From positions 52,531 through 116,530 of the forward strand of contig JADNYV010000111.1 of NCBI GenBank assembly GCA_015501055.1: DNA of 64,000 nt, in the 5' to 3' direction. Shown piece after piece: positions 45,375 to 58,489 of the stretch (the stretch's first letter is position 1; each line of letters starts with the position of its first letter). Source of the stretch: Mucidula mucida (lineage: Eukaryota > Basidiomycota > Agaricomycetes > Agaricales > Physalacriaceae). The notes beneath the pieces were generated by a model. It made no database searches. It saw only the letters and a program-made list of their open reading frames with translations, and was not told where the DNA came from. The translations under genes and the position numbers were made by a program.

Positions 45375-47012
45375 CTTATCTAGAAGGCCCTTCCTTTCCC
45401 GTTCCCACGCTTATCCATACTGACGACTAGAACAAGACACTATGCTTCCAAGTTCATGGGTTGCACTCCTTCTGGATCACAGTACTTGTGTGAAAGAGAC
45501 TGCCAAACCGACGTCGATTTCGCTGGATAGGGAAACGAATAGCGATTTGTCGACTTGGTGGGTAACAATTCCAGTATGGGCCGAAAGAGGTTCAACGAGG
45601 TCTCTGAAGTCCATTTCGTGGCAGAGAAGAAAAGACCACTTGTTCAAACAGCTTCGTGGTGGAGGAAAGCATTCTGAGCTTTCAGCAATTGATTACTCAT
45701 ATCAAGGTAGATGTTCACCTTAGCGAGTATAACGGACCGGCGAGTGTAGAGGTCATGAAACAAAGAATGTGCGGGCCGACGCGGAAAACGCCGCTGAGGA
45801 CTTTCAGGCATGTCCGCGTGATATCTTTCTTCCTGACCACCACCTCGATTGCCTCTTACCTTGCCACGGACCAGGTCAGATTGCCGGGCTCTCCTCTTGT
45901 CGCCTGGCCCCTGGGCTGTGAACGACTTTACGCGCTTGGAGGACGTCCACCCGAGCAACACTTTGGGACAGAACAGCCTACGTGTAAGTGTCCAGGCATT
46001 ATAATCCAACCATTCTCTTTTGCCGCGCTCAGGACGCCAAACCGTCGCTTGTGCGGAATCCCTGGGTCGATGATGTGGACGTTCCATTGAGAAGCGTTTT
46101 AATTGAACGACCTACGTCCTATTCACATTCCGCGGGATTCGGGGTATGCACCAGCGTCTTTGCTATATCTAGCAGTCAATGCGCAGCTTGACTCCCTCCC
46201 CGTCGTCCTGCTCCTCGTCGAACCGACTCGTGCCAAATGACTCAGGCTTACTGTAAGGCAGAATCTACTTATTATATATGTACTACTTATAACAGAGATC
46301 GGCATTCGAATGAAAGGCCAAAACGTTTACCACGATCTTGCGCTCTGAAAATCGGGTCAACTCTGGTCAGCATCGTACTTCGTTTGAGAAGGAGAACCTC
46401 CTTTGTGACGATCCCATATGTGCCCTTCGAAAGCACCACCTCCTCCAGTGGCTCCTTCCTTCCAGGTCTTCGGCTCGGATTAGTGCAGCTCTCCCTTTCG
46501 TGCACACTTCATTGCTATCATCTATCTCTCTGGCTGTCGCCTTTTCTCCTGTATCTCTCCATCTTGCATACCTACGGGACTTTAGCTTCACACCCGCTCT
46601 ACCATTGCCTCATACTCCCACCGCAATCGCCCGTGAGGCACGAGAGTCTAAGCGACGCTGACCCCTCGAGGGTAAGGTACTGCTCTGCGTTGGTTGCTGT
46701 TTTTGCTTACTCAAACGAGTACGTCATATCCTCAGTTTAGACTGTGGGCGTGTGGTGTGTATCTCCGTCGACTTCACGTCGCTTTAAACCTTGGAGTCTG
46801 AGACAGAGCATACTCATCGCCACGTTGTCGATTTGCTGGTAGGGTAAGGACCGCTATTTCGCAAATGTTGATACAGGATTTCTCGTTTCTTTAACCATTT
46901 GTCGGAGACTGCCAACTGGTGTACCTCTATCTCCATTTGGCGTGTTCAACATTCAGGCACACTGCTCGGTGCTTGTCCCAACGGCCTCTCCATCTCTTCC
47001 TCTCGCCCAATC
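45375..47012. other. Intergenic region
   Basis: About 1.6 kb. A 35-bp segment at about 45817-45855 (GTGATATCTTTC...CCTGACCAC) recurs at 48853-48890. A frame at 46338-46661 is pyrimidine-driven and not protein-like. Otherwise nothing supported. Confidence 0.35.
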
Positions 47013-48403
47013 ATGTACACTTCTAGTACCGAACTACTCGTAATGACTTCGCGCTCTGCCCGCAGCAAGGACTTGAACGCTCGCTTGGATCTCGAGGGCC
47101 TCAAGACCGCCGTTTCTAGGGCAATTGGTATTTGTTGCGTTGACTTAAAAATAAAGGCAGAAGGTGGGCTGAACGTTACTCTGCCGTTTCATACTCCTCA
47201 CTCGGACTCTGATATAGGCGGATTCAATCGAGTAAGTCTCGCACTCCTGAATAAGACACTATTTGACGGTTCTCAGGTCTATTTTCTGCAATGTTACGGC
47301 GGGGCAGAATACGTAGTTCGCGTTGCATTTGACAGATTCGAATATCGTGGCATGCATAAGATGGAATCTGAGGTATTTCTTGAATCTGTTAATCTGGCTG
47401 TACCCCTCATTGTCATCGAGGTCGCCACAATCGCTTGGTTAGCTCAAACCACTGATGTCCCTGTTCCGACAATCTTATACCACAGTCCTACGGACCAAAA
47501 CGAGGCTCATGCACCGTTCATGGTCATGGAAAAGGTTGTGTTCTTGCTTGGCCCTTACTGCTATTCCTAAGTCTCCCATAGGTGCGCGATATGACGCTAG
47601 ATAAGAGATGGCAAACGATGTCTCTCGCTGAGAAGCATGTGGCCGTGAAGTCACTCGCCAGGATCATTGTTTCCCTTGCCCAGACACGCTTTGACAGCAT
47701 TGGCAGCATATATCCCTCGTCGAGCTCTAGTTCCGGAGTGGTGATTGGCCCAATGCTCCCTCCATCCCTCCCCTGGTTTTTCACGCGAGATATCTCTCTT
47801 AATTCAGGCCCATGGTGCACAGAGCGCGATTACTTGTTGGCTTGCATCGCCCGAGAACGTGCCTGGGCCGTCGCTCACCAGTCCGAGCTGGAAGCGAAAT
47901 GGAAAGACGAGGATATAGCATCACTGGGATGGGATTCCATTCTTTCCGGGTATCTCGCGGCGTACGATCGACTTGCACGAGTTGTCTGTAGTCTCCCCGG
48001 GATCGACGCGCGTCTTCCTCACCTCTTCGGGCCATTTGTCCTAGTACATCCCGACCTCAACAATCGAAACATCATGATTTCTGCTGCAGACCCATCCCAG
48101 TTGACGATATTGGACTGGGAGTGCAGCCGTACCGCCCCACTGTGGGCTCTGACCACCATTCCCGAATTTTTGTCCAAAGATCAGGATGCCGAAGATCCAT
48201 CCTGTCCCGACCTTCGCCAGGCGTTTCTGGCGGAGTGTGAATTGCGGTTTCCTGACCCGGCTCTTTGGAGGTCCCAGCGAGCCAGGGCGGGTCTGATGGT
48301 TCTTCTAGAAAGCGTCTGTCAGTCGATCTGTGTGAAAATCCCGCCGGCGACAATGGTCTCCTTTTTGGACCAGGTCCTCACTAAATGTAGAGCGTATTCC
48401 TAG
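47013..48403 (+). CDS. APH-family (aminoglycoside phosphotransferase-like) kinase
   Basis: Four exons: 47013-47231, 47277-47372, 47421-47534 and 47582-48403; introns 45-48 bp; 416 residues. Motifs: YVVRVAFDR, with Arg where many kinases have the beta-3 Lys; EVATIAWL; FMVMEKV (hinge); VHPDLNNRNIM near residue 299 (the Brenner motif HxDxxxxN); and TILDWECS (metal-binding Asp). This is the fungal APH-like group often annotated only as phosphotransferase. The substrate is unknown and drug resistance should not be assumed. The start could be at 47043 instead. A minus-strand shadow covers part of it. Confidence 0.85.
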
Positions 48404-48470
48404 ATATTGAACAATCCATCCCTGTCAACCAGCGCGGTTTCTTGTCTCTCGCGTCCCAATTCTAACACAA

Positions 48471-48677
48471 TTGACGTCGTCCTTAGTCTCGATTGCCGGC
48501 ACGCCCGTTGACCGCAAGAATTGCCCCAAGTGCAACGTCGGCAACATGACTACCGCCGAGACCTGTGAAGCATGCGGACATGCGTTGACTATACTCGTGC
48601 CGAAGAACACCAGAGACGGAGGGTCGGGTGGCGGCGGAAACACTGGTACTTCTGGAGGTGGAGTTGTTACGCCATGA
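48471..48677 (+). CDS. Small zinc-ribbon-like reading frame, possibly a partial exon
   Basis: The frame contains CPKC and, 14 residues later, CEAC, a four-cysteine zinc-ribbon-like arrangement, followed by a Gly/Thr-rich tail. No ATG precedes the cysteines in frame, and a TTAG splice-acceptor-like sequence lies at 48484-48487, so this could be a last exon whose earlier exon I cannot find, or a remnant. Confidence 0.35.
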   Translation: MTSSLVSIAGTPVDRKNCPKCNVGNMTTAETCEACGHALTILVPKNTRDGGSGGGGNTGTSGGGVVTP

Positions 48678-49037
48678 GCGTTGTATACTACCGAATATGT
48701 CTTCTCTAGTTTTGTAACTCGTAAACCGTGATCGTCTACAGTATCGCTCCGATTAAGTAGAGTATGACCACCAAGTACTGGGCAAATCACCGAGTGCCGG
48801 CCGAGTACTAGGAACAAATCGGCCTGAGTTCCCGGCTCGACAGGTACACGGTACGCGTGATATCTTTCGTCCTGACCACAACCTCGATTCCTTCGCGTCT
48901 CTATTGCAGAATTGTAAGCACTGATTCTGCGCCCCTATAGTAGTATAACTAACGCTACTTGTGCAGTATACTGCTCAGACTTATGGACGTGCGACCGAAC
49001 AGTTTGAGTAGCCATCTGGCCGCTCTAGTCGAGTCTC

Positions 49038-50409
49038 ATGGCGTCCGAAATCTCCTACAGTCCAAATGATGTTCCAACTGATGACGCACGCCGTCAAATG
49101 GAAGCGTCCCGTGAGACAGGTCGCGCCCATCTCACGTTCTTGAACGAGACCATCCATTCGTTCACGCTACAGCTTGCCGTGGAAGACCTCCCCGAAGTCA
49201 CGCTGGAGTACATCCGGTCTGCCGACGTCGTCGACTCCTTATCCATGCGGCATCCATCGTGGACGCTCTCCCATGTATGTCGCCAGTGGCGCCATGCCAT
49301 CCAGCGTTGTCCTCCCTGCTGGACAAATATTGTCTTATCGTTTGACCGTCCCGCGCAGTCGATAAAACTCGCCCTTCTACTGACGGAGCTCATGAAGCAT
49401 GTTCGAGGCTTTCCGTTATCTGTTGCACTGCACAGTCTTGACGCCATGTCACCTCATTGCATTCCATTGATCCTTCAGAGCTGCTCGCGTTGGAGACCTG
49501 CCTGCCTATCGCTTCTTGTTGCTGACTTTTTCGTCCTGGCGGAGATGAAGCACGCCTTGATGGGCTTGAAAACGCTGGCGTTAGACATACATGATGTTCG
49601 GTCTTATTCTCGCACCCCTAACATTGATACTTTCGATGACGTAGTGCAGTTGGACGAGCTTCGCAAGGATGTCGGGATGTTACCACTAGTGCTTCCAGTC
49701 CTTTGTTGCCGCGTACGACATCTCATACACGGAGGTGACGGGGTGCCTGTCAATGCCATGGGAGCATGTCTATTCCTGCACAATAGTGCTATGCTAGAGT
49801 CTGCAAGTATGATGCCTTTACCCCACGCTTCGAAGAGTATAGGCCTGCGGAGACTTACGCTACGGGAGGTACGCGGGCACGCGTATCAATCTTTGACTTT
49901 ATACGCTGTTTTTCAGGGTGTCGCTCTTCCCAACTTGACAGAGCTCACTCTCGATACAGACTCGTTTGCTACGATGAGCCACGATAACTTCGGATATGGC
50001 ATAGGTTCCTCTCTGCGTACCCTTAACCTCGTCGTTGATGATTTTAACCATCACGAATCCACTGTGCTGGCCACCATCCTTAGATATACTACGTCGCTAA
50101 ACCACATCGCGGTGCACTTCCGCAATGCTGGGGATATTGAGGCCGTCTTCAGTGTCGCTGGAAGTTTCCTAGAAGAGTTTTGCCTTTTCTTCGGATGAAC
50201 ACTTGGACATATGGCAGACAATCAATACCGGTGACGTTGTGCGCACGATTTCATCTTTGTGGCGCAGAGGCGTGTTGAAATCTGTGTCGATGCGTCCTCT
50301 AAATGATGTTCGGGATGGAGCTGCAACTGCACTGAAAGGTCTTGCACGGAGTGGACTGGCCTTGGACGTGCGAGGTGATGATGAACAGTCGCTGCTCGAG
50401 GAATGGTAG
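49038..50409 (+). CDS. F-box protein, reading frame shifted near the C-terminus
   Basis: 49038-50198 encodes 386 residues: a degenerate F-box with SHVCRQWRHAIQRCPPCW, the standard second helix of mushroom F-box proteins, then LRR-like strands (LRRLTLREV, LPNLTELTLD, LRTLNLVV). The frame ends at a TGA, but protein-like sequence continues at once in the next frame (SSDEHLDIWQTINTG to LLEEW, ending 50409). Removing one T in the TTTT of GCCTTTTCTTC (50181-50191) would join both parts. Either a recent frame-shift or a homopolymer error. An SCF adaptor role is expected if intact. Confidence 0.72.
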
Positions 50410-52692
50410 TCGAGTGTAACCAATGAATTCCAAGTGTATTCTTACTTTACTTTTTCTTTCCCGTACGTTCTGCGATTGTTGTATATCGATGTATGAGATC
50501 ACCTAGCAGCTTCTTCTTTACGATATCGTGTAGGATATGAAGTAATTTACTATATAACTCCAGACGGGGAGTTTTACGGCTGAAGGCGGACTCGTACAAG
50601 GTGATGAGTCGCCGAAGAGCACATCGCCTCAAGTGAACGAGTCGGGCGACTTGGGTAAGCAGCAATGCTATTGGGGTTTTTTGCTTGTGTATCTGATCCG
50701 CCGCTTTTCTCTTACCTCTACATGGTAGCCTGTCCAGGGACGCGTCCTTAGTTCTGCACGCCCCCATATTTAGCTGTGTACGCGCTGCCTTCTAGACCAT
50801 ATAGCGCCATAGCGCCTGGGATATCGTCCAACATTATTTGTTCTTAAACGGTGCAAACCCTTTGATCAGCTCCACTGAACAGCTCACAGGTGATATAGGC
50901 AGCGCCACATTGTGTTTACCATTGTGCCCACCCTTGTCGCGATGGCGCCGAATATGTCTGCCGTTTGTGCTCTGTACGCGCAGTGCATCTTCGCACTGAC
51001 ATCGCCGCCAAACAGTTGAATAACGCCGACTGGGCCCGATGTGCGTGTACTACACACCCTTCTTTGCCAAGTCTCACCTAGTTTCAGAGAGCGCGTCCTG
51101 CCTCCCATATCAGATGAGTATTAGGACTGACGTGATATGTCGAATATGGCTGATACATACACCCCCCTGCGTGCGTCGCGCCTCCATGCCCGTCCGATCC
51201 GGCAGTGATGGTTAATAGGCGCACATATGCGTATACTTGCTGACGGTTTAGATTTTATCATACAGTCTGACGCACTCATATTCGACCTGGCCGCTGCTTC
51301 TTTACATCGCACGACGCGTGTATCCCTTCGATCAATTTAGCTACCATACGCCTCAAGCATGCGAAACTTTCTCCGCTGTATCTCTTCATTTGTGTAGTGG
51401 GCTCGCGGATCAATGCAAGTTCCATTGCTGCAGAAACGATAAGGGCCTGTTTTGAACTATGCGACAAGCCATGGCGATCTGTACTGCTAATGCGAGATCA
51501 TCGGTGTGTGGGGACATGGCGGTCCTGTGGCAGTAGACGCACAGCAATTGCTTCCATTCACCGATTCCAAGTGACAAGACGTGCACAGACGCTGGTTCTA
51601 CAAAGCCCAGCTCATCGCAAGATATCGTGTTTTTCCTTGCTGAGGTGTCGTTTTAATCAAACGCCTAGATCGATGGAATACATTGTGGTATACGCGTGGG
51701 TTCGCATAATCGTCTCGTCCATTTCGTGAGGTGGTCGTGGTCTTCTGCAACGCTTGCGTCCTTCCTGCGCAGTACGCACGGCTCGCCGAACATTCGACAA
51801 GTTTCTCAAAGCTCCTTCATTCGCTGGAATCTCCAAGGTTGGTAGCAGTGGGTTTACTTTCTAGGATGCAGCATTTCCTCGGCGAATATTGTATGAAAGG
51901 CAAGACCGTGGACTGCCTGAAATGCCTCTATCGAGAACGACGACGTCTTGCGACACCCAACCAAACTGACCCATCGAAGCCCGACTTGTTATCACGCCCG
52001 ATGGCATGTAAATCGTCGTTCTGAGCCGATGTGCTCTTAAGGTTAGTCTGGACTCTCAAGGCTGCCGCTTCTTTGTTGACCAAAAGTCGAAGCAACTTTC
52101 AGAGAAGAAGAGGAAAGATAAAACTCACGCTGTGCAGCGAAGCAAGCAGGACCATACAAGGCTCAGCCGGCGCGAAACCAGTAGAGATTGTTTCTTGTAT
52201 TATACAGCACTTGTACGGTTATCAGTCTAGCGTGTAACCAACAACATCGTCAACAGCAACCTCTTAAGAGAAATAGCACTCACACATGTACACCTCGCTG
52301 TATGGAACATCTGAACGGTCGCAGATGTAGGATACCACATATTATTACTTCCTCGCAGAGAGGCTGATATAAGATAAGTACTGTGTTTTGAACGACAAAA
52401 GAACTAAGTATTCAAGACGTGGTATTAAGGGAAAGATAAGGTATGGTGCATCGAGCGACAACATGTATCCAATCCAGATAGTCATCGATATTTTCCAAAC
52501 GAGTGTTGATAGCAAAATGGAAGATACCGATGTCGGCAGCAAAGAAGATGAGTAAGAACATGTCAGAAACGTCAACAACGATAGCGATGAAAGAAAGCCT
52601 AGGGGATCGCGAAAGGGTATGAGATGTCGATAGCAGGGTGAAAACAGAACGAATAACCAAGAAAACAAAGAAAACGTAGGGGACAAGTCCGA
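50410..52692. other. Long region without a supported gene
   Basis: About 2.3 kb. Several frames of 60-115 codons on both strands overlap each other and lack domains, signal peptides or intron signals that would link them. The part before 52693 is the 3' flank of the P450 gene. I see no repeats or RNA genes. Confidence 0.4.
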
Positions 52693-54660
52693 TCAAGGAG
52701 TTCTCGGGTTGAAGCTGAGCTTGCACTCCATTGCCGAGGGGAAGATGACCTGCATGTACGTGTCAGTAATGGGATGAGCGACGTGCCAAAGGACGCTTAC
52801 GAAGCTGTCCTTGATCTCCATGCTCCTCTCGTTCGTCTCCGCGGGAGCTTCGATATCGAAGTTTCTTGCCACGGCAGCGACTACGACCTTCATCATGGCT
52901 TGCGCAAGGTTTTGGCCTCCGCAAACTCTTGATCCCGTACCAAAAGGCATAAAGTGCTGGTTCATGACGGCCAAGGACTCCGCGGGTACCGCGTCGTCCA
53001 ACCAGCGGTCGGGAAGGAAGGTGTCTGGAGATGGAAAGACAGCTGGGTTGCGGTGCATCGACCAAGCCTGAGTGGCGACAACGGTTCCTGGTGGGAGCGC
53101 GAAGCCCATGAGATCAAACGCCTCGTTTCCGGGACCGAACTTGGAGATGGACGTGGGCACAACACGTTCAAGAAGGCTCGGTGCCGCAGAGTAAACTCGC
53201 AGACCTGAAACGAACGTCAAACCCGAGTTTAGTTGAGTGATTGTCAGATGTTACGAACCTTCCTTGATGAAGGCATTTAGATACGGCAGGTTTTGCAGGA
53301 CCGAGATATCGGGAATGGCACGAGGATCGACCATGGCTTCGTCGAGTTCAGCATGAAGCTTCTTGGCGATATCGGGGCGGCGGCTCAGCTCCCAAAAGAA
53401 ATACGACAAGGTCGTCGATGTCGTGTCAGATCCAGCGATCCTAACAGATTAATTAGACCGGCGTGTCGAAAAGAGAAAAGACAGCTTACATATGACCCAT
53501 ACATTCCGAAATGATGTCACTGTCGGGCATCGCGTCTTTCGTCGAAGAGTAGCTGTAGTTGAGGAGACGGTGAAGCATGGGAACCTTTTCAGTCTCCTCC
53601 AGCTTGCCGGCGTTCATCTGGGCACGGGTCTGGTAAACGCGTTCGCTGACAAACTAGACACGGGGTCAACGACGACCGAAATAAAAGCATCAAATCCAAC
53701 AAACCTCTGCCATAATCTTGTCCGAGTCGCACATCTGACGCCAACGCGCATTGGGAATCTTGCAGATAAGATTCCAGGCCCAGGTCGGCACAGCGCTTCG
53801 CTGGATGCGTGTCAGTTAAGCATCTCGGGGGGAATAGATCGCCATACCAGGATACCACGCTTCGGGAAGTCGTGTATGGCGGTGGAGAGGGGGTCTTCAG
53901 AGTTCAATGCCCATTTGTGAACGGCGCCAAGACGGTAACCATACGAGGTCGAGACGCAAACGTCGACCATGAGGTTACGGAAGAGCGCGAGGCATTCTAG
54001 TGGTGTCTTGCCGCCCATGTTATCGAGGGTCTATAATCTGTTTAGCTGGATTGACGGTAATTGGGAGAGAACGCACGGAAACAAGCTCGAGGGTGGGATC
54101 GTGCATCTCCGGTTGGAATTTGGCAATGTTCGCGGGAACGTAGTGTGGGGCGTAGCCTTTTCGGCGCATGGAATGTGAGGAATGTTGTAGAGTGGTCATC
54201 CTGCACGCGAAATCAGTCATAAAACACGAATATATGCGTCAAGATACGCACGCATGGTCATTTTCGTTCCTAGGAGAGCGAGATAAGTAAACAAATAAAG
54301 GCGAGGGGCGACTCACGTAAGTAAACTCTTGTAGTAGGAACTCTTGTCAAATTTGTGGACAGAGTAGACGCTTCGCATAGTAGAGAGATCGTTGAAGACG
54401 ACCTTGTTCGGGCCGACGCGGACAACAGGGCCGTACGTCTCAAAGAGCTGCTGGATAACCTTGCACTGTTCGAGGCGTAGAACGTGTGCGGTAAGCCACA
54501 TGTCGGAGACTGCAGCGTACCAAGGACCGGGGATAGCGCAGAGCGGGGAAAGGAAAAGGTTGTATACAATGTTCAGGGCAATGTACGCGACGCCGAGCGA
54601 TAAGATGACGAGTGCTGCGCTACTGGCGAGCTCGGAGACGGCGAATTCGAACGAGTACAT
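52693..54660 (-). CDS. Cytochrome P450 monooxygenase (second family)
   Basis: Nine exons on the minus strand: 54660-54317, 54269-54252 (18 bp), 54200-54077, 54030-53848, 53800-53705, 53653-53490, 53440-53259, 53204-52801 and 52749-52693; introns 46-54 bp; 523 residues. N-terminal membrane helix then PLCAIPGPWY. I-helix AGSDTTSTTL, the ExxR motif EGLR, PDRW, and the canonical heme loop FGTGSRVCGG with Cys near residue 465. All key residues are present. It is unrelated in subfamily to the P450 at 17502 and resembles the benzoate-hydroxylase-like E-class group, though the substrate cannot be told. It has no partner enzymes beside it. Confidence 0.92.
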
Positions 54661-56978
54661 CGCGGAGGGCGGCGGGGGTGACCGGAGATGGTGGCGGGAG
54701 GGAAGAAAGAGAGTGGGCGGTCTATCATCTGCCGCCTCCGTCTTTTATACCTGCGAAGCTGCTGACAAACCCCAAATCTCATGTCGAGCAGGAAGAAGGG
54801 AGAAACGCGATCGTAGCTTTTTAAAACTCCGCTCATTCGCCTCTTCTTTCCTTTTCCGGCCCATATCTGATTCCCCACACGTGATCCGCGCGGTATTCTC
54901 ACAAACGCCACAGATTGCCCGGAGGATTCGCTGTCAATCCTCGATAACACCTCAGGAACGCTCCTTTGGTTCTAGTCTTGCCATCCACCGTCCTTGTCCA
55001 TTGTCAGATTGTCGTGGCTCTGCTTTTGATATGCTCTACATCCGAACCCGTCTTGCTTTTTCTCCCCCGAATCCCCGGTCTAGTTCCGATATCTCGAAGG
55101 AGACGCGGATGTTATCCATTCTTATTAGCAATACTCGTTTACTTGACAGTAGGGTACCTGTGCACAAGGAACAGTGGCACTCGAAATGAAGAGCTCCCAA
55201 CACGCACTGTCGAATCGAGGTGCCACTGGCAGTCCAGTTACTTTCCTTGTTTAGTGCGACATGATTAATCGGCTACATCAGCCTACAGGTGTTCGTGTAC
55301 TTTATTTGCTTCCGACGCGACCATTTACTTATTCGCAGTTCCAACTTTACTTACATGGCCCGCCTCTTCGTACAGAAAAGAAGCAGCACCCGGAATTACG
55401 AATAGACTCTACCTTTAGTGTTCAAGACGTATCTGGAGATCTGGACCGTCAGCAATCTACTGGGACTAGCATCGTCACTGCTATTCATTCGCTAGCTGTG
55501 GCGCGACGGACTGCAATCCACTAAACCTCCAGCCACAAGCGCGAAATATCCGGAGGTGCGATTCAAGAGGACCTCTTGATGCACCAATGGACTTTAAAAC
55601 ATGTCCAACCAGTGGCTTGTTCGCGATCGGCAGCCGTTATCACGGGCCATGTTTCCATCACGGGGAAAGCCATACGTTGTACCTCCACAACGTAAAAATA
55701 CATCCTTCTATCCGTAACACGAGGGAAAACTGGGCGATCGCTCACGTCAACGCGGAAACCATGAGGCAAACTAATCTTTCACTTCAGGATACACATACGC
55801 CCGAGGCGGTCCACTCCTCGTTGCTCGACCCTCGGAAATGAGACTCTCAACACGCGCGAGCAGTACGAGCCCATATCCTCGCGTGGCATGGTGCCTGTCG
55901 GTGCACGGCTTTCATCATGATGCCGTCCTCCGACAATTGCGATCCTCAGGACATCGGACACGGAAGTCTAACCTAGTAACGCGTTGGAGGATCCACTGAA
56001 CGATGTCGAAATAACAAAGCAGCTCACCCTTGTTGCCATCCAATGTTTGCCCTCCGTTCATGAACGGAAACTGTTTCTACTTCAGGTCTCCGCTTCTATA
56101 CACCAGAAGATTCATATATAGCCTCCACACTTACAGCAACACGCACATTGATCGTCGGTAAAGCATCCTCCGGCTCGTTACACGTTCCACATCGGGGCTC
56201 GGTGTCCAAGGCTTCAAGGTAGACAGATGCCGGATCCAAGTACGCGTTGCTGAGGACTTCAAGTTAGACAGCTGCCTCAAGAAGACGAACGACTTGATCG
56301 TTCATGACTCCAAGCCAGACAGTTGCCCAGGAAGAAAAGAAGAGCTGTCGATGTGCCTAGTAATCATTGATGTACCCTGATAGAGATCTGCAGCGTTCGA
56401 GGCTGGCCTCTGCTTTCCGAGTCAAAAATAGACCCAACCAGGACTGGGTGGCCGAAGAGAAGAAGGCGCGACTGCATTGCTTGGCGTATCAACGAGCGCG
56501 TCATGGTTCCGTACGATGACTCAGCAGCTGTTTTTGATTCCTACCACGACGGTGCATTTTCTCGTCGTTTAGTTGCTGCCGTAGCTTCCCGTACTTTCGA
56601 CGTCTCTCGTTACAGCCGAGAGTATGATGATACCCCACTGCTGACTCTCATCCAGTTCCCATTTCCAATGTCAGCACCTCAAGTCATCCGGGTGGGTCAC
56701 GGTACCGCGATAGAGGTCTTTGGCGCTGCCGAATCCTTCACATACTCGCCGAACAAACTCACACAGGTGCGATCTTGTTCTATATTATACCGCGTACCAA
56801 TCCTCCGTCCCAACAGGCTCCGGTTAACAGCCCGACCTCAACACATGGTAAGTAGCCTTGACCAGGCACAAACAAAAGATATTTCTATTGGTCATCACGC
56901 ACGCGGATTGGGCGAGTATAAGATACGTTCCCGCAAGCACGGCTACCAAACGCCGACCGCTACTTTCAACTTACCATC
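54661..56978. other. Long intergenic region between divergent P450 and GH16 genes
   Basis: About 2.3 kb. Three imperfect copies of TTCAAGGTAGACAGATGCC lie near 56212, 56258 and 56310, spaced about 50 bp. A frame at 56503-56982 contains a stretch (GTAIEVFGA) like a fungal extracellular domain, but it is probably the leader of the GH16 gene or a remnant. No firm gene. Confidence 0.4.
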
Positions 56979-58489
56979 ATGACCCGAGCACGTCTGCCAG
57001 TTCTGCTCGCCCTCCTGGACATATCTCACGCGCTATACGCACCCGTTCACGAATACGCCGGAAAAAGCTTCTTCGATGGATGGGACTTTCCTGGGAGCAT
57101 CGATAATACCACTTGGGGTATGTCCAAATCGCATGCACTTCACTGTCAACTAACTCGCATAGGGAACGTCACATTCGTGGACCACGCGACTGCGACATCG
57201 GCTCAACTCGCCTTCGTAAATACGGCAGGAAATGCGGTTCTGCGCGTAGACAATGTCAGCGTTGTGATTGCTAACGCACAAGGGCTAGCCTATCGTAACT
57301 CCGTATGTCGTCTTCACACAGAGTGCAGGAGAAGGGTTTATGACAGTCATATAGGTCAAAATCATCACACAGGACGTATACCCTCTTGGAAGTTTGATCA
57401 CCGCTGACTTTACGCATATGCCCTTTGGTTGTTCGGTATGTCGTGACATACACTATTCTGGTGCGACGTATGTCCTCATCAACTATTAGGTATGGCCCTC
57501 TTTCTGGACTTTAGGCGGTACCGACGACGAATGGCCCATGTACGGCGAGATTGACATAATCGAAGGCGTAAACCAGATGACGAACAACCAAATGGCGCTG
57601 CACACCAACGTGTCATCCTGCGTGCAAACCGCGGGTGCTCAGCAGGTAGGCAATACGGTCAACGCCGGATGCGCAGACGAGGCTGGCACGGTAGGATGTC
57701 GCGTCGCCGAGACCAAACCCGACAGCTTCGGCGCCGGATTCAACCAGGCTGGGGGCGGCGTCTTCGCGTTGCAATTCGACATCTCGGGGGCGTTCATATG
57801 GTTCTGGAGTGTAAGCTTCCCCCGCACCAATTGCGCTCTGACGGTTCATTGATGGACGCGACAGCGCGCGAACATACCAGCTTCTATCACAGGCGCCACA
57901 TCGACGTCTACGATGGACACGGCTGACTGGGGCCTCCCTTCTGCTGCGTACCCGGCGACAGGCTGCGACCTCGAGGCGATCTTTAAACCCCAGAAGCTAA
58001 TACTAGATATCACCCTTTGCGGTAACTGGTTCGTGTCTAACCGTTCAGCCTTCAGAGTCCTTTGTTCAATCGCTCTCTAGGGCCGGTGTACCTTCCTTGT
58101 TCAGCTCATCTTGTACCGGCGAATGTGTATGTCATCTTATTACTTTTGAGCTTTGGCCGTAATTCGCTATATAGGTTCCGGATTGGGTGCTGGGCACAGG
58201 CAGCGGGAAGTACGACGATGCCTTCTTCGAGATCGCCTATGTCAGGACGTACACTGCTTCCAACGCGACCTCTTCATCTACCGTGTCAAGTGGGAAGACA
58301 GCGACAGCGACAGAGACCTCCTCGGGCACGTTAACGAGGACAGAGACTTCATCGTCGACTGCTTCCGCTTCTGATACAAACGCTGCTCCTCGGGCTTCGT
58401 CTCGTCCAAAGACCCTACTATTCCTCATTCCGTTCGCATCGATTATTCTCTTCATACTGTGTGCACTACCACGTACACCCTTGTTATGA
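56979..58489 (+). CDS. GH16 family glycoside hydrolase, secreted and membrane-anchored
   Basis: Seven exons: 56979-57117, 57163-57302, 57355-57435, 57490-57810, 57865-58028, 58081-58126 and 58175-58489; introns 45-54 bp; 401 residues. Signal peptide 1-20. Catalytic motif GEIDIIEG near residues 139-146 gives the nucleophile and acid/base glutamates of GH16. VWPSFWTLGG before it and the cysteine-containing CGNW and SCTGEC after it match fungal laminarinase-like members acting on beta-1,3/1,4 or 1,6 glucans. A Ser/Thr-rich stalk (residues 315-360) and a C-terminal hydrophobic helix follow, so the enzyme is anchored at the cell surface. It probably works in wall remodelling. Confidence 0.92.

Noticed and set aside
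45817..48890. A 35-bp near-repeat (45817-45855 and 48853-48890) as ends of a mobile element around the APH-like kinase
   Set aside because: The two copies are direct, short and imperfect, and no target-site duplication or terminal structure is visible.
50410..52692. Several 60-110 codon frames that might be small genes
   Set aside because: They overlap on both strands, have no conserved motif or signal peptide, and cannot be joined by good splice sites.
56503..56982. 159-codon frame before the GH16 gene, with a GTAIEVFGA stretch like some fungal extracellular domains
   Set aside because: Too short a match, the reading continues into the GH16 start, and no signal peptide or supported intron chain was found.
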